Positions 23,301 through 33,859 of a stretch of DNA of 64,000 nt are shown here, one piece after another. A program made the translations under genes and the position numbers. The stretch lies in the NCBI RefSeq assembly GCF_022024015.1, contig NZ_CP091786.1, positions 3,669,401 through 3,733,400 on the forward strand. The letters run 5' to 3'. The DNA comes from Prevotella sp. E9-3. GTDB taxonomy: Bacteria > Bacteroidota > Bacteroidia > Bacteroidales > Bacteroidaceae. Below the pieces are notes generated by a model that was not told where the DNA came from, made no database searches, and was given only the letters and a program-made list of their open reading frames with translations. Numbering within the stretch: position 1 is the first letter of the stretch; each line of letters begins with the position of its first letter.

Positions 23301-26267
23301 ATGAATAACCACTTTACTCTACTGGCCAGGCGAACCTGTATGGGATTCTGTATGGCCATTGTTTGTGGAGGATTCACCGCCTGTAAGGACGATTATGATC
23401 TGGACGATGAGGGTAACTATCCCTCTTGGCTGGGTGGCAGCATTTACGAAACGCTGCAAAATCCAGAAATGGTGAACACCGACGAAAAGGTCATTCTCTC
23501 GGGAACCTTCAAAAACTACTTGCGGCTCATCGACGATTTGGGGTATGACGAGACATTGGCAAAAACTGGTTCGAAAACCATTTTCCCTGCTAATGACGAG
23601 GCTTTTGAGCGTTTCTTTGCCAACAACCAATGGGGAGTGAAAAGCTATGAGGAACTGACAGAGCCCATGAAGAAACAACTGCTCTATGCCTCAATGCTCG
23701 ACAACACATTGTTGGTGGAAATGCTTTCGAACATTCCCAACGACAACACCTCAGTAACTCAGGGCCAAGCCATGAAACACCAGACGGCTGCCAATATTAT
23801 TGACACCATCTCCTTCTGGAACACAGAGGAAAAAATGCCCAAGAACAATAGTTACTGGACAAAATATATAGACCGCGGTATTCACCTGGTAATGGACGCC
23901 ACCCGTCCGATGATGGTGCATTTCACCGAGGAACAGATGACCACCAACGCTATCACCACACAGGGAAAGAACAGCGACTTTGAGGTGATCACCGGTACGC
24001 CTTATAACGCACAGGAACATTCGGCCTACATTTTCCGTAACAAGATTATCGGTCCCGATGTGACCTGTAAGAACGGCTATATACACCAGATGCAGGACGT
24101 TCTGGTGCCACCGGGAAACCTGGCAGAGCTGATTCGCAACAATGGCGAGAGCAACCTGTTCAGCCGTATGCTCGACCGTTTCTCCGCCCCCTACAAGAAC
24201 ATGGGTGTTACGAAGAACTACAACGACTATGCCCAGGCCAACAACCTGGCACTGGTAGATACCATCTTCGAGATGCGCTATATGAGTGTGTACTCACAGG
24301 GCGACTCTCTGAACAAGGACCCCAACGGCATCAACTTCCCCGAACTGTTGCCTTACGATCCAGGATGGAACAACTATAACAATGGTACGGGCGAGAACAG
24401 CTATAAGGATATTGCAGCCATGTTCGTGCCTACCGATGACGCACTGGCCAACTTCTTCCTGCCCGGCGGCGAGGGTGAGTTCCTGATCAAACAGTTCGGC
24501 AAACAGGCCAACACACTTGGAAACCTGTCTGAGAACATCGACTCTATCCCCTTGAAGAACATCAACCAGCTGGTGAGCAACCTGATGAAGAAATCGTTCG
24601 TGAACACCGTTCCTTCAAAGTTCGGACACGTGATGGACGAAGCCAGCGACCCCATGGGCCTCTCGCTTGACGTGATCAACAAGAACGCCGACGGTTCGTT
24701 CGACGTGAAGATTGCCAACAATGGTGTGGCCTATATGCTGAACAAGATGTTTGCTCCACCCTCACTGGTGGCCGTATCAGCTCCTGTCACACTGAAGGAC
24801 AACATGAAGGTGATGAACGAGGCAGTGTATGACGGTAAGACCCGTAATGTGATTAAACTGGGTCTGAACTACTATGCCTATCTGCTGGCCATGAGCGCCA
24901 ACTACGCTTTCTTCATTCCTACCGACGAGGCTTTTGCCACCTATTATGTGGACCCTGCCTACCTGAAGGAGAGTCAGCCCCGCGCCCTGAAGTTCTACTG
25001 GCAGAACAAGACTCCTTACCTGTTCTGTGAGCAGTATGAGTACGACCCCGTGAACAAGACCATTGGTAATCTGATTCCAAAGTCTGTTTCGGCTTCGGAA
25101 TACAAGTCACAGCTCATCGATATTCTGAACTACCACACCGTGGTACTCGGCAACGGCGAGACCATTGGTTCGAATGGCAACAAATACTATAAGACCAAGC
25201 ACGGCGGTGCCATCTGTTATATCCATAACAACGAGAAGGTGCCCACTACCGACGGCAAGGTGATCTATAAAGGCGGTACCGTTACTGGCGGCGCTCCCAT
25301 TGACGGCGACATTGTACTGCCCAACGTGACAGAAGCCGAGAACAAGCAGAACGGTGTGGCCTATACGCTGGACCACATTATTCAGGCTCCACAGCAGTCG
25401 GTGCTCAACGTACTGCAGGACAACACGCAGTTCAGTGAGTTCCTGAAACTGTGTAACTGGCATATTGACACCACCGATGAAGACTTCAGCATAGAAGACC
25501 TGATGGAGTTTGCCAGCGACAAACTGGTGAAGGAGAGCAATATCACCCACAAAAAGGGTATGGATGCCTATCGCACCTTCATTGCCAAAGGTGGTCTGAC
25601 CGACAATGTGAACTATTTCAACACCTATAACTACACTGTTTATGCGCCTAACGACAATGCCATGCAGACCGCTTACGGACTGGGACTGCCCACTTGGAAC
25701 GACGTGAAAGCCGTTTACGACGTATGGTCAGAACAGTGGAAGAACGAGAAAGCAGAAGGCAAGAAGACCGGTTCGTTCAGCGAGGATGTACAGAATGCCC
25801 GCAACCAAGTGCTGGCCATGGTGGAGGAAATCAACACCTTCGTGCGCTATCACTTCCAGGACAACTCGGTATTTGCCGACAATGTAGTGGAGAGTGGTGA
25901 GTATCCCACCGCTACTTCCGATACACTGGGTATTCGCCAGAAACTGAACGTGAGTGGCGGCAGCAACAAACTGGTGGTCAAAGACCGTCGCGGTCAGACC
26001 ATCACCATCAACGCCAATGATGCCAGCCACTTGTCGAATGCACTGACACGTGACTACATATTCACCAATCATGCCATCTCAACCTCATCGTTTGCCACTG
26101 TCCATGAAATCAGCACTCCACTGAACACCCATACCAACCGCGGTGTGGCCGGACAGGACAATGGTCGCTATGACTTTATGTGGAAGGCCAAGGGAGCTGC
26201 TGCCCGACTGAACAAATTCAGGAAGCAGTACGAGAGCTACTTATGGAAACGATATATTAAGGATTGA
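23301..26267 (+). CDS. FAS1 (fasciclin) domain lipoprotein A
   Basis: A 988-residue surface lipoprotein: the N-terminus has a basic-hydrophobic segment and a lipobox ending in C (GGFTAC-K). Four FAS1-type modules can be placed by their H1 motif: TIFPANDEAF near residue 94, MFVPTDDALANFF near 374, FFIPTDEAFATYY near 538 and VYAPNDNAMQTAY near 780. FAS1 domains are adhesive folds; in Bacteroidales such lipoproteins accompany SusC/SusD pairs. It is the first gene of a seven-gene same-strand run, followed after 37 bp by SusC. This suggests a cell-surface glycan or glycoprotein binding component of the uptake complex; the ligand cannot be read. No consensus promoter is visible upstream, where CTATAG repeats lie. 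Confidence 0.85.
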   Translation: MNNHFTLLARRTCMGFCMAIVCGGFTACKDDYDLDDEGNYPSWLGGSIYETLQNPEMVNTDEKVILSGTFKNYLRLIDDLGYDETLAKTGSKTIFPANDEAFERFFANNQWGVKSYEELTEPMKKQLLYASMLDNTLLVEMLSNIPNDNTSVTQGQAMKHQTAANIIDTISFWNTEEKMPKNNSYWTKYIDRGIHLVMDATRPMMVHFTEEQMTTNAITTQGKNSDFEVITGTPYNAQEHSAYIFRNKIIGPDVTCKNGYIHQMQDVLVPPGNLAELIRNNGESNLFSRMLDRFSAPYKNMGVTKNYNDYAQANNLALVDTIFEMRYMSVYSQGDSLNKDPNGINFPELLPYDPGWNNYNNGTGENSYKDIAAMFVPTDDALANFFLPGGEGEFLIKQFGKQANTLGNLSENIDSIPLKNINQLVSNLMKKSFVNTVPSKFGHVMDEASDPMGLSLDVINKNADGSFDVKIANNGVAYMLNKMFAPPSLVAVSAPVTLKDNMKVMNEAVYDGKTRNVIKLGLNYYAYLLAMSANYAFFIPTDEAFATYYVDPAYLKESQPRALKFYWQNKTPYLFCEQYEYDPVNKTIGNLIPKSVSASEYKSQLIDILNYHTVVLGNGETIGSNGNKYYKTKHGGAICYIHNNEKVPTTDGKVIYKGGTVTGGAPIDGDIVLPNVTEAENKQNGVAYTLDHIIQAPQQSVLNVLQDNTQFSEFLKLCNWHIDTTDEDFSIEDLMEFASDKLVKESNITHKKGMDAYRTFIAKGGLTDNVNYFNTYNYTVYAPNDNAMQTAYGLGLPTWNDVKAVYDVWSEQWKNEKAEGKKTGSFSEDVQNARNQVLAMVEEINTFVRYHFQDNSVFADNVVESGEYPTATSDTLGIRQKLNVSGGSNKLVVKDRRGQTITINANDASHLSNALTRDYIFTNHAISTSSFATVHEISTPLNTHTNRGVAGQDNGRYDFMWKAKGAAARLNKFRKQYESYLWKRYIKD

Positions 26268-26304
26268 AAAATGGAAATTAAGAACCTAAAAGATTGAAGA
26301 CATT

Positions 26305-29300
26305 ATGAAACGACTGATATTATTCATATTTTCATTTTTTAATCTGATGATGGCCATGGCCCAGGAAGTGCGCGTCTCTGGTACGGTGAGCGACGACATG
26401 GGTCCTATCATGATGTGTAACGTGGTCGAGATAGACAACAACAACCGTATCGTGTCGAACGTACAGACCGACTTCAACGGTAACTTCTCGATGACGGTAA
26501 AGAATGCCAAGAACAAACTGAAGATATCGTATGTGGGCTACAAGACTCAGGTGCTGCCCATCGGCACACGCACCAAGTTCAATGTAGTGATGAAAGATGC
26601 CACTCAGATTCAGGAAGTAACAGTTACCGCTAAGCGTAAGTTCAACAGCGGCGGTCTGGCCATTCCCGAACGTGAGGTTTCAGTAGCCGCACAGACTTTC
26701 AACATGAGTGAAGTGGAAGGTCTGGCCTTCACCTCTGCCGACGAGGCCCTGCAGGGTCAGATTGCCGGTCTGGACATTGTGGCCAATTCAGGTAACCTGG
26801 GTGCCGGTACTTCCATGCGCCTGCGTGGTGTGACCACCATCAACGGTTCGTCAGAACCCCTGATCGTTGTTGACGACAATATCTTCGACAACCCCGACGA
26901 GAACTTCGACTTCCAGAACGCCAATGAGGAGACCTATGCCTCACTGCTCTCTGTGAACCCCTCCGACATTGAGGATATCCAGGTACTGAAGGATGCTGCC
27001 GCTACGGCCATCTGGGGTTCGCGCGGTGCCAACGGTGTGATCAGCATCCGTACCAAGCGCGGCGCCCGCGGTGCTACCAAGGTTGACTATTCGCTGCGTG
27101 TGCAGGCCTCTTGGCAGCCAAAGGGCTACAACCTACTGAATGGTGACGACTACACCATGATGCTGAAGGAGATGTACTACAATCCTGCTCAGAGTGCTAA
27201 CGCCACTACAAACATCAACGAGATTAACTACAACAAGTCGTGGGCAGAGTTTGAGAACTGGAACAACAACACCGACTGGGTGAAGGAAGTGACACAAACG
27301 GGCATCAGCCAGTATCACTACCTGACCATCACCGGTGGTGGTGAGAAGGCCAACTTCCGTATCTCGGCCGGTTACGACCACCAGAACGGTACCATTATCA
27401 AGCAGACCCTGGACCGCTTTACCACTAAGCTGGCCTTGGACTACTTCGTTTCTGACCGTATCAAGTTCTCGACAACCTTCCCCCTGACCTATACAGCCAA
27501 CAACCGCAACTATGACGACAACATTCTGGGACGCGCACAGACCACGGCTCCAAACATGAGTGTATATCGTCAGAATGCCGACGGTACAGACACCGACGAG
27601 TATTACATCATGCTGCCTTCGGGCGAGAACAATGAAATCGGTTCAAGTGTGGCAGGCACCTCAGCCAAGCAACTGAGCGATATTCGTTCAAAGGGTAACC
27701 CTGTGGCTATTGCCAATCAGGCCTGGCGCAAGGAGAAAACCTATCGCATCTCGCCTGAGTTCAAGATTGACTATGAGCTGTTAGGCAAGAGCGACGACAA
27801 GACCCGACTGAAATATACCGGTCTTGTTTATATCGACATCTTCTCAAAGAGCGAGCCTAAATACTGGCCCGGCTCACTGAACACCGACGGATGGACCTCA
27901 AGCGACTACAACAAGTCACAGGTATATGACTATAACTCACTGGCACTGACCACCCGTCATCAGCTGACCTTCGTTCCTCATTTCAACAACGAGGACATCA
28001 AGGCACAGATGCTGGCCAAGTGGGAACTGATTACCGGCAACGATAACAGCCAGAACGTGGTGACAGAGAACGTGCCCAACGGCACCACCTCACCCACCCT
28101 CGACACCTACCTTTCAGGCATGTCAACAGGCAACGGCCAGTGGCGCTCCATGTCAATGGTCTATACCGGTCACTTTGCCTATAAGGAGCGTTACATCCTC
28201 GGTCCGTCACTGCGTGCCGACGGTACTACAAAGTTTGGTGACTCTAAGAAATGGGGCTGGTTCCCCGGATTGTCAGCAAAATGGATTATCGGTGACGAAC
28301 CGTTCATGAAATGGATGAAGCCTGTGGTCTCTACCCTCGCCTTCCGTCCTTCTTGGGGTATCGTAGGCCGTCAGCCAGGATCTCAGTACCTGCAGTATGC
28401 CAAGTATAACACTTCGGGTGTTTACGGTAACGTCAGCAATACCCGTCCTGTTACCTACCTAGAGGGTCTGCAGCTGAACAAACTGAAATGGGAGCGTACC
28501 ACACAGATCAACTTGGGTGGTGACTTCGGATTCCTGAACGACCGTATCACCGGCGACTTCAACTACTATTTCAAACGCACCCGCGACCTGCTGATGTCGG
28601 GCGTACGCATTCCATCAACCGCCGGTTACACCTCACTGGCTTGGGCCAACGTGGGCGAGATGACCAACAAGGGTTGGGAACTGAACATTCAGGCCAACAA
28701 GTTCATCAAAGTGGGCAAGTTCAGTGCATCGGCCAACTTCAATATCTCTCAGAACTTCAATGAGATTACTGAAATGGACGAGAGCGTGCTGGAAAGCATC
28801 AACTCTACTTGGGACTCGAGCAAGCGCGGTCAGTACCTGAACCGTATTCAGAAGGGCAACCCACTCGGTTCTATCTATGGTCTGCGCTATAAGGGCGTTT
28901 ATCAGTACACCTATGAATACCTGACCAACCTGAAGAAACGCAATGGTTGGGATGGCGAGCAGCTGCGCAACTTCATCAACAACGAGTTCCTGCCCAGCGG
29001 CAAGACAGCTCCTATCGCCATCGACAACAACGGACAGGTGATGATGGACTCAAGGGGGCTGCCCATCCGCATGGTTTACAACTATAGCGGCAGTGGCGAT
29101 GATGCCTACAAGTTCCAGGGTGGTGATGCCATCTATGAGGACGTGAACAACGACGGACAGATCAACTCGCTGGATATCGTTTATCTGGGCAACTCGAACC
29201 CCCACTTCAATGGCGGTTTCGGTTTCAACCTCCAGTATGCTGACTGGTCACTGAAAACCAGCTTCAACTATCGTGAGGGTATCAAGATTGTGAACTCAGC

Positions 29301-29688
29301 GAAGATGAACCTGGAACAGATGTTCAATGCCTACAACCAGAGCTCGGCTGTAAACTGGCGCTGGCGTAAGAACGGCGATGTGACCACCATACCACGCGCC
29401 ATGTTTGACACAGGTTGGAACTTCCTGGGCAGCGACCGATACGTAGAGGATGCATCTTTCATCCGTATGAGCTATGTACAGTTGAGCTATAACTTCAACA
29501 AGAAACTGCTCAAGCCTCTTGGCCTGCGCCGTCTGACAGCCAGTCTGTCGGGACAGAACCTGCTCTGCTTCAGCAAGTACAGCGGCACCGACCCTGAACA
29601 CTCACCCGGTTCGTGGGGTATTGCCTACGATAACTCGCAGACTCCACGTTCTAAGTCAGTAACTTTCAACCTGCAGGTGGGATTCTAA
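26305..29688 (+). CDS. SusC/RagA-type TonB-dependent outer membrane transporter (first)
   Basis: A 1127-residue outer-membrane beta-barrel transporter energised by TonB, importing oligomers captured by its SusD partner. After the signal peptide (FIFSFFNLMMAMAQ) comes a carboxypeptidase-regulatory-like domain (residues ~22-100: VRVSGTVSDDMGPIMMCNVV to LKISYVGYKTQ). The plug domain (~135-250) has LQGQIAGLDIVANSGNLG, RLRGVTTINGSSEPLIVVDD and DIEDIQVLKDAAATAIWGSR, all SusC hallmarks. The barrel ends with VTFNLQVGF, whose terminal F fits BAM recognition. Length is normal. Order FAS1-SusC-SusD indicates one operon. Confidence 0.95.
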   Translation: MKRLILFIFSFFNLMMAMAQEVRVSGTVSDDMGPIMMCNVVEIDNNNRIVSNVQTDFNGNFSMTVKNAKNKLKISYVGYKTQVLPIGTRTKFNVVMKDATQIQEVTVTAKRKFNSGGLAIPEREVSVAAQTFNMSEVEGLAFTSADEALQGQIAGLDIVANSGNLGAGTSMRLRGVTTINGSSEPLIVVDDNIFDNPDENFDFQNANEETYASLLSVNPSDIEDIQVLKDAAATAIWGSRGANGVISIRTKRGARGATKVDYSLRVQASWQPKGYNLLNGDDYTMMLKEMYYNPAQSANATTNINEINYNKSWAEFENWNNNTDWVKEVTQTGISQYHYLTITGGGEKANFRISAGYDHQNGTIIKQTLDRFTTKLALDYFVSDRIKFSTTFPLTYTANNRNYDDNILGRAQTTAPNMSVYRQNADGTDTDEYYIMLPSGENNEIGSSVAGTSAKQLSDIRSKGNPVAIANQAWRKEKTYRISPEFKIDYELLGKSDDKTRLKYTGLVYIDIFSKSEPKYWPGSLNTDGWTSSDYNKSQVYDYNSLALTTRHQLTFVPHFNNEDIKAQMLAKWELITGNDNSQNVVTENVPNGTTSPTLDTYLSGMSTGNGQWRSMSMVYTGHFAYKERYILGPSLRADGTTKFGDSKKWGWFPGLSAKWIIGDEPFMKWMKPVVSTLAFRPSWGIVGRQPGSQYLQYAKYNTSGVYGNVSNTRPVTYLEGLQLNKLKWERTTQINLGGDFGFLNDRITGDFNYYFKRTRDLLMSGVRIPSTAGYTSLAWANVGEMTNKGWELNIQANKFIKVGKFSASANFNISQNFNEITEMDESVLESINSTWDSSKRGQYLNRIQKGNPLGSIYGLRYKGVYQYTYEYLTNLKKRNGWDGEQLRNFINNEFLPSGKTAPIAIDNNGQVMMDSRGLPIRMVYNYSGSGDDAYKFQGGDAIYEDVNNDGQINSLDIVYLGNSNPHFNGGFGFNLQYADWSLKTSFNYREGIKIVNSAKMNLEQMFNAYNQSSAVNWRWRKNGDVTTIPRAMFDTGWNFLGSDRYVEDASFIRMSYVQLSYNFNKKLLKPLGLRRLTASLSGQNLLCFSKYSGTDPEHSPGSWGIAYDNSQTPRSKSVTFNLQVGF

Positions 29689-29693
29689 TGATA

Positions 29694-29916
29694 GACTCTC
29701 CCCCGGCCCCTCTCTATGAGGGAGGGGAGTAGATAGAAGGGGAAATTCATCTATCGTTTAAAAATAAATAAGAAATAAACATTGTAATAATTAATCAAGT
29801 ATTGATTATGAAAAAATATATCACAAAAAAACTCAAGGAATCACTCAGTCGCCGAGTCTTTTCACTCCCCTCCCTCGCAGGGAGGGGCTGGGGGAGAGTC
29901 TTGGGGTTAGGTCTTC
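29694..29916 (+). repeat. Module with inverted 36-bp ends spanning the susD1 leader and start (copy 1)
   Basis: A G/C-rich element at 29694-29729 (gactctcccccggcccctct...) is the inverse of the one at 29865-29900 (ctcccctccctcgcaggg...). Between them lies an A/T-rich leader with taagaaataaacattgtaat, the ATG at 29808 and the first codons. The whole unit recurs at 33860-34090 with high identity. Confidence 0.9.
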
Positions 29917-31616
29917 TGGCCATGACCATGACTTCCTGCAATGATTTCCTTACCATATATCCCACCGACCGCATTGTGGGTCAGGACTTCTGGAAAACGA
30001 AGTCGGACGTGGACCAGATGGTTGACGGTGTTTATAAAAGCATGCTCGACTACTCTATCCAGACACGTGCCATCATGTGGGGAGCCTATCGCTCCGACGA
30101 ACTGGTGAAGCGCAGTGATTTGAGCGACCAGACTCTCGATAATATCGATGCTGTGAACCTGTTGCCTACCATGAGCTATTGCTCGTGGAGTGCCTTCTAT
30201 CACGTTATCAACAACTGTAATGTGGTGTTGAAGCATGCGCCTGAGGTGATGGAGGAAGACCCCGAGTTCACTCAGGGCGACTATCAGACAGTTCGCGCAC
30301 AGATGCTGTCACTTCGCTCATTGTGCTATTTCTATCTGGTACGTGCCTTCCGCGATGTTCCCTATATGGAGGAAGCCATCGAGGACGACAGTCAGATTGA
30401 ACCGGTGGCTCAGAGCACGCCCGCTGTGGTACTGCAGCACTGTATAGACGACCTGAACGAGGCCCTGCCCTACCTAATGAAGAGCGGTGCCTTCGGCTAT
30501 GGCGACTGGCGCAACTACGGATATATCACCCGCGATGCCGCTAACGCCCTGTTGGCTGATATCTATCTGTGGCGTGCTGCAATGACACACAGTAAGAGCG
30601 ACTACCAGCAAGTAGTCACTTTGACCGAACGTGTGATTACTGCCAAGGATGAGTATTTCAAAGCCAACAGTACTTCCAGCAACATCGGTACTGGTTTTGT
30701 AGATCGCTACCACTTACTGGAAGAATATATGTACATGTACATCTTCACCAGAGGAAATGCCCCTGAGAGCATTCTGGAATGGCAGTACAACGGTCGCAAC
30801 AATGCTAATACGGCCATTCGCGACTATTATTATAATAATGATGAGAAGGAGCGCAAGAACAGTATTGTCATGGCTTCGCCCGTGTTCAACTCTGCGGCCG
30901 ACAATGCCGATACCGAACAGGGACAGAAAATCTATCTCTCGACCAACGATTACCGCATGTGGAACAATGTGTATGATGCCGGCGAGGCTGAAGCTGAACA
31001 ACTGGGCGTTCGCAAGATGGTGACCACAAGTCCGCAACCCATGCTGGAGAATACCTCAAAGACCTACAGTCGTGATTTCAAGGAATTCCAGCAAAACTGG
31101 GTGGTATATCGCCTGACCGATGTGATGCTGATGCAGGCCGAAGCTCTTGTGGAACTGGCCACCGACGATACTGATCAGGCTACACTGCAGAAAGCCTTCG
31201 ACCTGGTTGACGCCGTGAACAAGCGCGCCATGACCGAAAATGCTACCGATGTGCTCGACTTCACCAAATACAACACCAAGGAGAAGATGGAAGTGCTGGT
31301 ACTCAACGAGCGTGAGCGTGAGCTCTGCTTCGAGGGCAAGCGCTGGTTCGACTTGTTGCGCTATAGCTATCGCCACATGACAGGTACCGACATCAACAGC
31401 CTGATGGCCGATCAGACCGTATGGCCCGAGACCTATCAGCCCATGCTGAAAATGATTGTCCGCAAATACGGCGATGGCGGTCTGGGAGCTGCTGTCTATA
31501 AGATGAAGACAGAGCCCTTCTTCTACTGGCCAATTCAAGAGTCTGAAACGAAGGTGAACAGCCTGCTGAAACAGAACCCCGTGTGGGAGCAGGAGAAGAG
31601 CACTTCGAAGAATTAA
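29808..31616 (+). CDS. SusD/RagB-type lipoprotein (first)
   Basis: A 602-residue surface lipoprotein that forms the lid of the SusC transporter and binds its ligand. ATG 29808 is chosen over a TTG six bases upstream. The signal sequence is unusual: residues 18-37 (FSLPSLAGRGWGRVLGLGLL) are encoded by a palindromic repeat, and the lipobox Cys is at 44 (TMTSC-N), an unusually long n-region. SusD features follow: TDRIVGQDFWKTKSDVDQMV, LRSLCYFYLVRAFRDVPYMEE near residues 165-185, and the C-terminal ERELCFEGKRWFDLLRYSY typical of RagB/SusD. It lies 119 bp after SusC. The N-terminus and leader are nearly the same as those of the gene at 33982, although the mature proteins belong to different families. 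Confidence 0.94.
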   Translation: MKKYITKKLKESLSRRVFSLPSLAGRGWGRVLGLGLLAMTMTSCNDFLTIYPTDRIVGQDFWKTKSDVDQMVDGVYKSMLDYSIQTRAIMWGAYRSDELVKRSDLSDQTLDNIDAVNLLPTMSYCSWSAFYHVINNCNVVLKHAPEVMEEDPEFTQGDYQTVRAQMLSLRSLCYFYLVRAFRDVPYMEEAIEDDSQIEPVAQSTPAVVLQHCIDDLNEALPYLMKSGAFGYGDWRNYGYITRDAANALLADIYLWRAAMTHSKSDYQQVVTLTERVITAKDEYFKANSTSSNIGTGFVDRYHLLEEYMYMYIFTRGNAPESILEWQYNGRNNANTAIRDYYYNNDEKERKNSIVMASPVFNSAADNADTEQGQKIYLSTNDYRMWNNVYDAGEAEAEQLGVRKMVTTSPQPMLENTSKTYSRDFKEFQQNWVVYRLTDVMLMQAEALVELATDDTDQATLQKAFDLVDAVNKRAMTENATDVLDFTKYNTKEKMEVLVLNERERELCFEGKRWFDLLRYSYRHMTGTDINSLMADQTVWPETYQPMLKMIVRKYGDGGLGAAVYKMKTEPFFYWPIQESETKVNSLLKQNPVWEQEKSTSKN

Positions 31617-31619
31617 AGA

Positions 31620-31804
31620 CCCTCCCCTCGCTCGGCCGTAGGACGCTCGCAAGGCGAGAACCCCTCCCTGGAGGGAGGGGAATGGATATTATAACAAAAT
31701 AATCAAAAAAGCTTAAGAAATTAAGAATATGAAAAAAAGTTTGTTACAGATAATACGGAACTATATACTCCCCTCCATCACAGGGAGGGGTCTGGGGGTG
31801 GGTC
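31620..31804 (+). repeat. Module with inverted G/C-rich ends spanning the FAS1-B leader and start
   Basis: The left end (31620-31684) contains cctcgctcggccgtaggacg and cgctcgcaaggcgagaac followed by cccctccctggagggagggg. The right end (31768-31804, ctcccctccatcacaggg...) lies inside the signal-peptide codons. The layout equals the modules at 29694 and 33860, with a different middle. The cgctcgcaaggcgagaac piece recurs in the GH29 gene near 63057. Confidence 0.85.
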
Positions 31805-33852
31805 TCCTGTTGCTTACTCTCAGCTCCTGTAAGGAAGACATTGACGAGTCGAACCTATATACCTTTACCGGTGAGACCATCGAAGACTATCTTGTTAACC
31901 GAAATGATCAGTTCAGTGCTTTCAACCAGATTCTGACTCGCATCGGCTATGACAAGATTCTGTCGGCCTACGGCAAATATACCTGTTTTGCTCCTAACAA
32001 CGAGGCACTCAACAGCTATATTGACAGTCTGTATAACGACATGAGCAATAAAGACCTGCCCCACAACGGCATGAGTGGTCCTGGTCTGGACGGACTGACC
32101 GACTCATTGTGCAAGGATATTGCCCTGTTCCACCTGGTGAGCACAAAGGTGTTCACTGTCAACATGGGTAACGGTATGACCATACGCACCATCCTGGGTC
32201 GTGACATCAACACCAAGCTCGACACCATTACCCATAATGTGGTAATCAACCGCGATGCCTTCATCAAGGCCAATGCCATGGATGTTGAGCTGGAGAACGG
32301 TGTTGTGCACGAGATTAATCATGTTATTACCCGTTCAAACAGCCTCATCAGCGGTGAGCTGGCCGGACTGGAAAACCTGAGCATCTTTGCTAAAGCCTTG
32401 CAGCAGACAGGTTTGATGGATTCACTTACCGCCGAGAGCAACACCAACTATGAGGCGCCCACCAATACTTACGACTTCTACGTTCCTGAAGAATGTCAGA
32501 TGGGCTACACCATCTTGGCTGAAACCAACGATGCCCTGACGGCTAAACTCACTGCCGAAGGTTTCACACCCGACTTCGATGGACTGGTAGCCTATGCTAA
32601 TAAGGTGTATGGAAACTGCGCCAAGAGCAAAGATACTGAAAACAAAGAAGGCTGGTACGACTACTATCGCAACCACGGCATCACTGTGAGTACCAGCAGC
32701 GACTTTGAAAAGAGCAACAACGCACTAAACATGTTCGTACGCTACCACATCTTGAAATGTAAGGTTCCTTACGAGAAGTTTGTATATGCCTATAACGAAA
32801 CGGCCGGTATGACCCGTTTCGAATATTATGAGACCATGCTGCCCTACACCCTGCTGAAGGTGACCAACGTAAGCGGCAAGCGCCTCATCAACCGCTGGAT
32901 AGCCAACAACACCCTGACCGACCGTGTAGGACTGCTGGGAACCAGCTCTATGCACAACGTGATGCCTGGAAAAGAAGGCATCGAGATTCTGAACAACCAG
33001 ACAGCAGCCAAGAACGGCTATATACACCCCATCAATGGTGTACTTGTCTATGACTGGGACGTACCCAACGGAGTACTGAACGAACGCCTGCGCTTTGATG
33101 ATGCAGCCCTGTTTGGTGAAATGATGTCCAACTCGTTCCGTCAGGTGAAAGACTCATTGGTAAAAGCCATGAACGGCAACAAGAGTGGTAAGGACGGTGG
33201 TCTGGGTGGCGACTATATCCGCATTCCCTCAGGCTACTTTGAGAACCTGCGTATCTATAACGGTGAAGATACTCGCCTGTACTACCTCTCCGGACAGGTG
33301 AACAGCTGGAGTAACTACCAGGGTGATGAGTTCAACTGCATGGGCTCGTACGACTTTGCCATGCGCCTGCCACCCGTTCCTGACGGTACCTATGAGTTGC
33401 GTCTGGGCTATACTGCTGAATCATCACGCGGTATGGTACAGTTCTATTTAGGCTCATCGCCCGAACTGACCTCAATGCGCGCACTCGACATCCCGCTCGA
33501 CATGCGTATCATTCCTGCTAACAACAGCGACGGCACTCCCGACGTACAGACCGGATGGTGCAATCCCAACACTACCGACGACCAGGGCGTTGCCACTGAT
33601 ATCAGTATGCGCAACCTTGGTTATATGCGTGGTCCGCTCTTCTACCGACTGGGTGCTCAGGGAGTACAGGCCCGTTTCCACTATAAAGACCTGCGTCGTA
33701 TTCTGGTGAAACAGAAGTTCGAACAGGGTGAATACTGGCTGCGCTTCAAGAACGTGATTGAAGACGACAAGGCTCAGTTCCACCTCGACTACATCGAACT
33801 GTGCCCCGAGAATATATACAATAACTCACTATACGTGGAGGATATGTATTAA
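31729..33852 (+). CDS. FAS1 domain lipoprotein B
   Basis: A 707-residue lipoprotein with lipobox Cys at 34 (TLSSC-K). Residues 14-29 (LPSITGRGLGVGLLLL) come from the palindromic element at 31768-31804. FAS1 signatures include TCFAPNNEALNSYI near residue 85, NHVITRSNSLISGE around 200 and YIHPINGVLVYDW near 430, indicating two FAS1 modules. The C-terminal ~200 residues are a separate beta-rich domain (YDFAMRLPPVPDGTYELRLG), probably ligand binding. It sits between SusD1 and FAS1-C in the same-strand run. Its role as an accessory surface binder is inferred from position; the ligand is unknown. Confidence 0.82.
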   Translation: MKKSLLQIIRNYILPSITGRGLGVGLLLLTLSSCKEDIDESNLYTFTGETIEDYLVNRNDQFSAFNQILTRIGYDKILSAYGKYTCFAPNNEALNSYIDSLYNDMSNKDLPHNGMSGPGLDGLTDSLCKDIALFHLVSTKVFTVNMGNGMTIRTILGRDINTKLDTITHNVVINRDAFIKANAMDVELENGVVHEINHVITRSNSLISGELAGLENLSIFAKALQQTGLMDSLTAESNTNYEAPTNTYDFYVPEECQMGYTILAETNDALTAKLTAEGFTPDFDGLVAYANKVYGNCAKSKDTENKEGWYDYYRNHGITVSTSSDFEKSNNALNMFVRYHILKCKVPYEKFVYAYNETAGMTRFEYYETMLPYTLLKVTNVSGKRLINRWIANNTLTDRVGLLGTSSMHNVMPGKEGIEILNNQTAAKNGYIHPINGVLVYDWDVPNGVLNERLRFDDAALFGEMMSNSFRQVKDSLVKAMNGNKSGKDGGLGGDYIRIPSGYFENLRIYNGEDTRLYYLSGQVNSWSNYQGDEFNCMGSYDFAMRLPPVPDGTYELRLGYTAESSRGMVQFYLGSSPELTSMRALDIPLDMRIIPANNSDGTPDVQTGWCNPNTTDDQGVATDISMRNLGYMRGPLFYRLGAQGVQARFHYKDLRRILVKQKFEQGEYWLRFKNVIEDDKAQFHLDYIELCPENIYNNSLYVEDMY

Positions 33853-33859
33853 GAAGAAA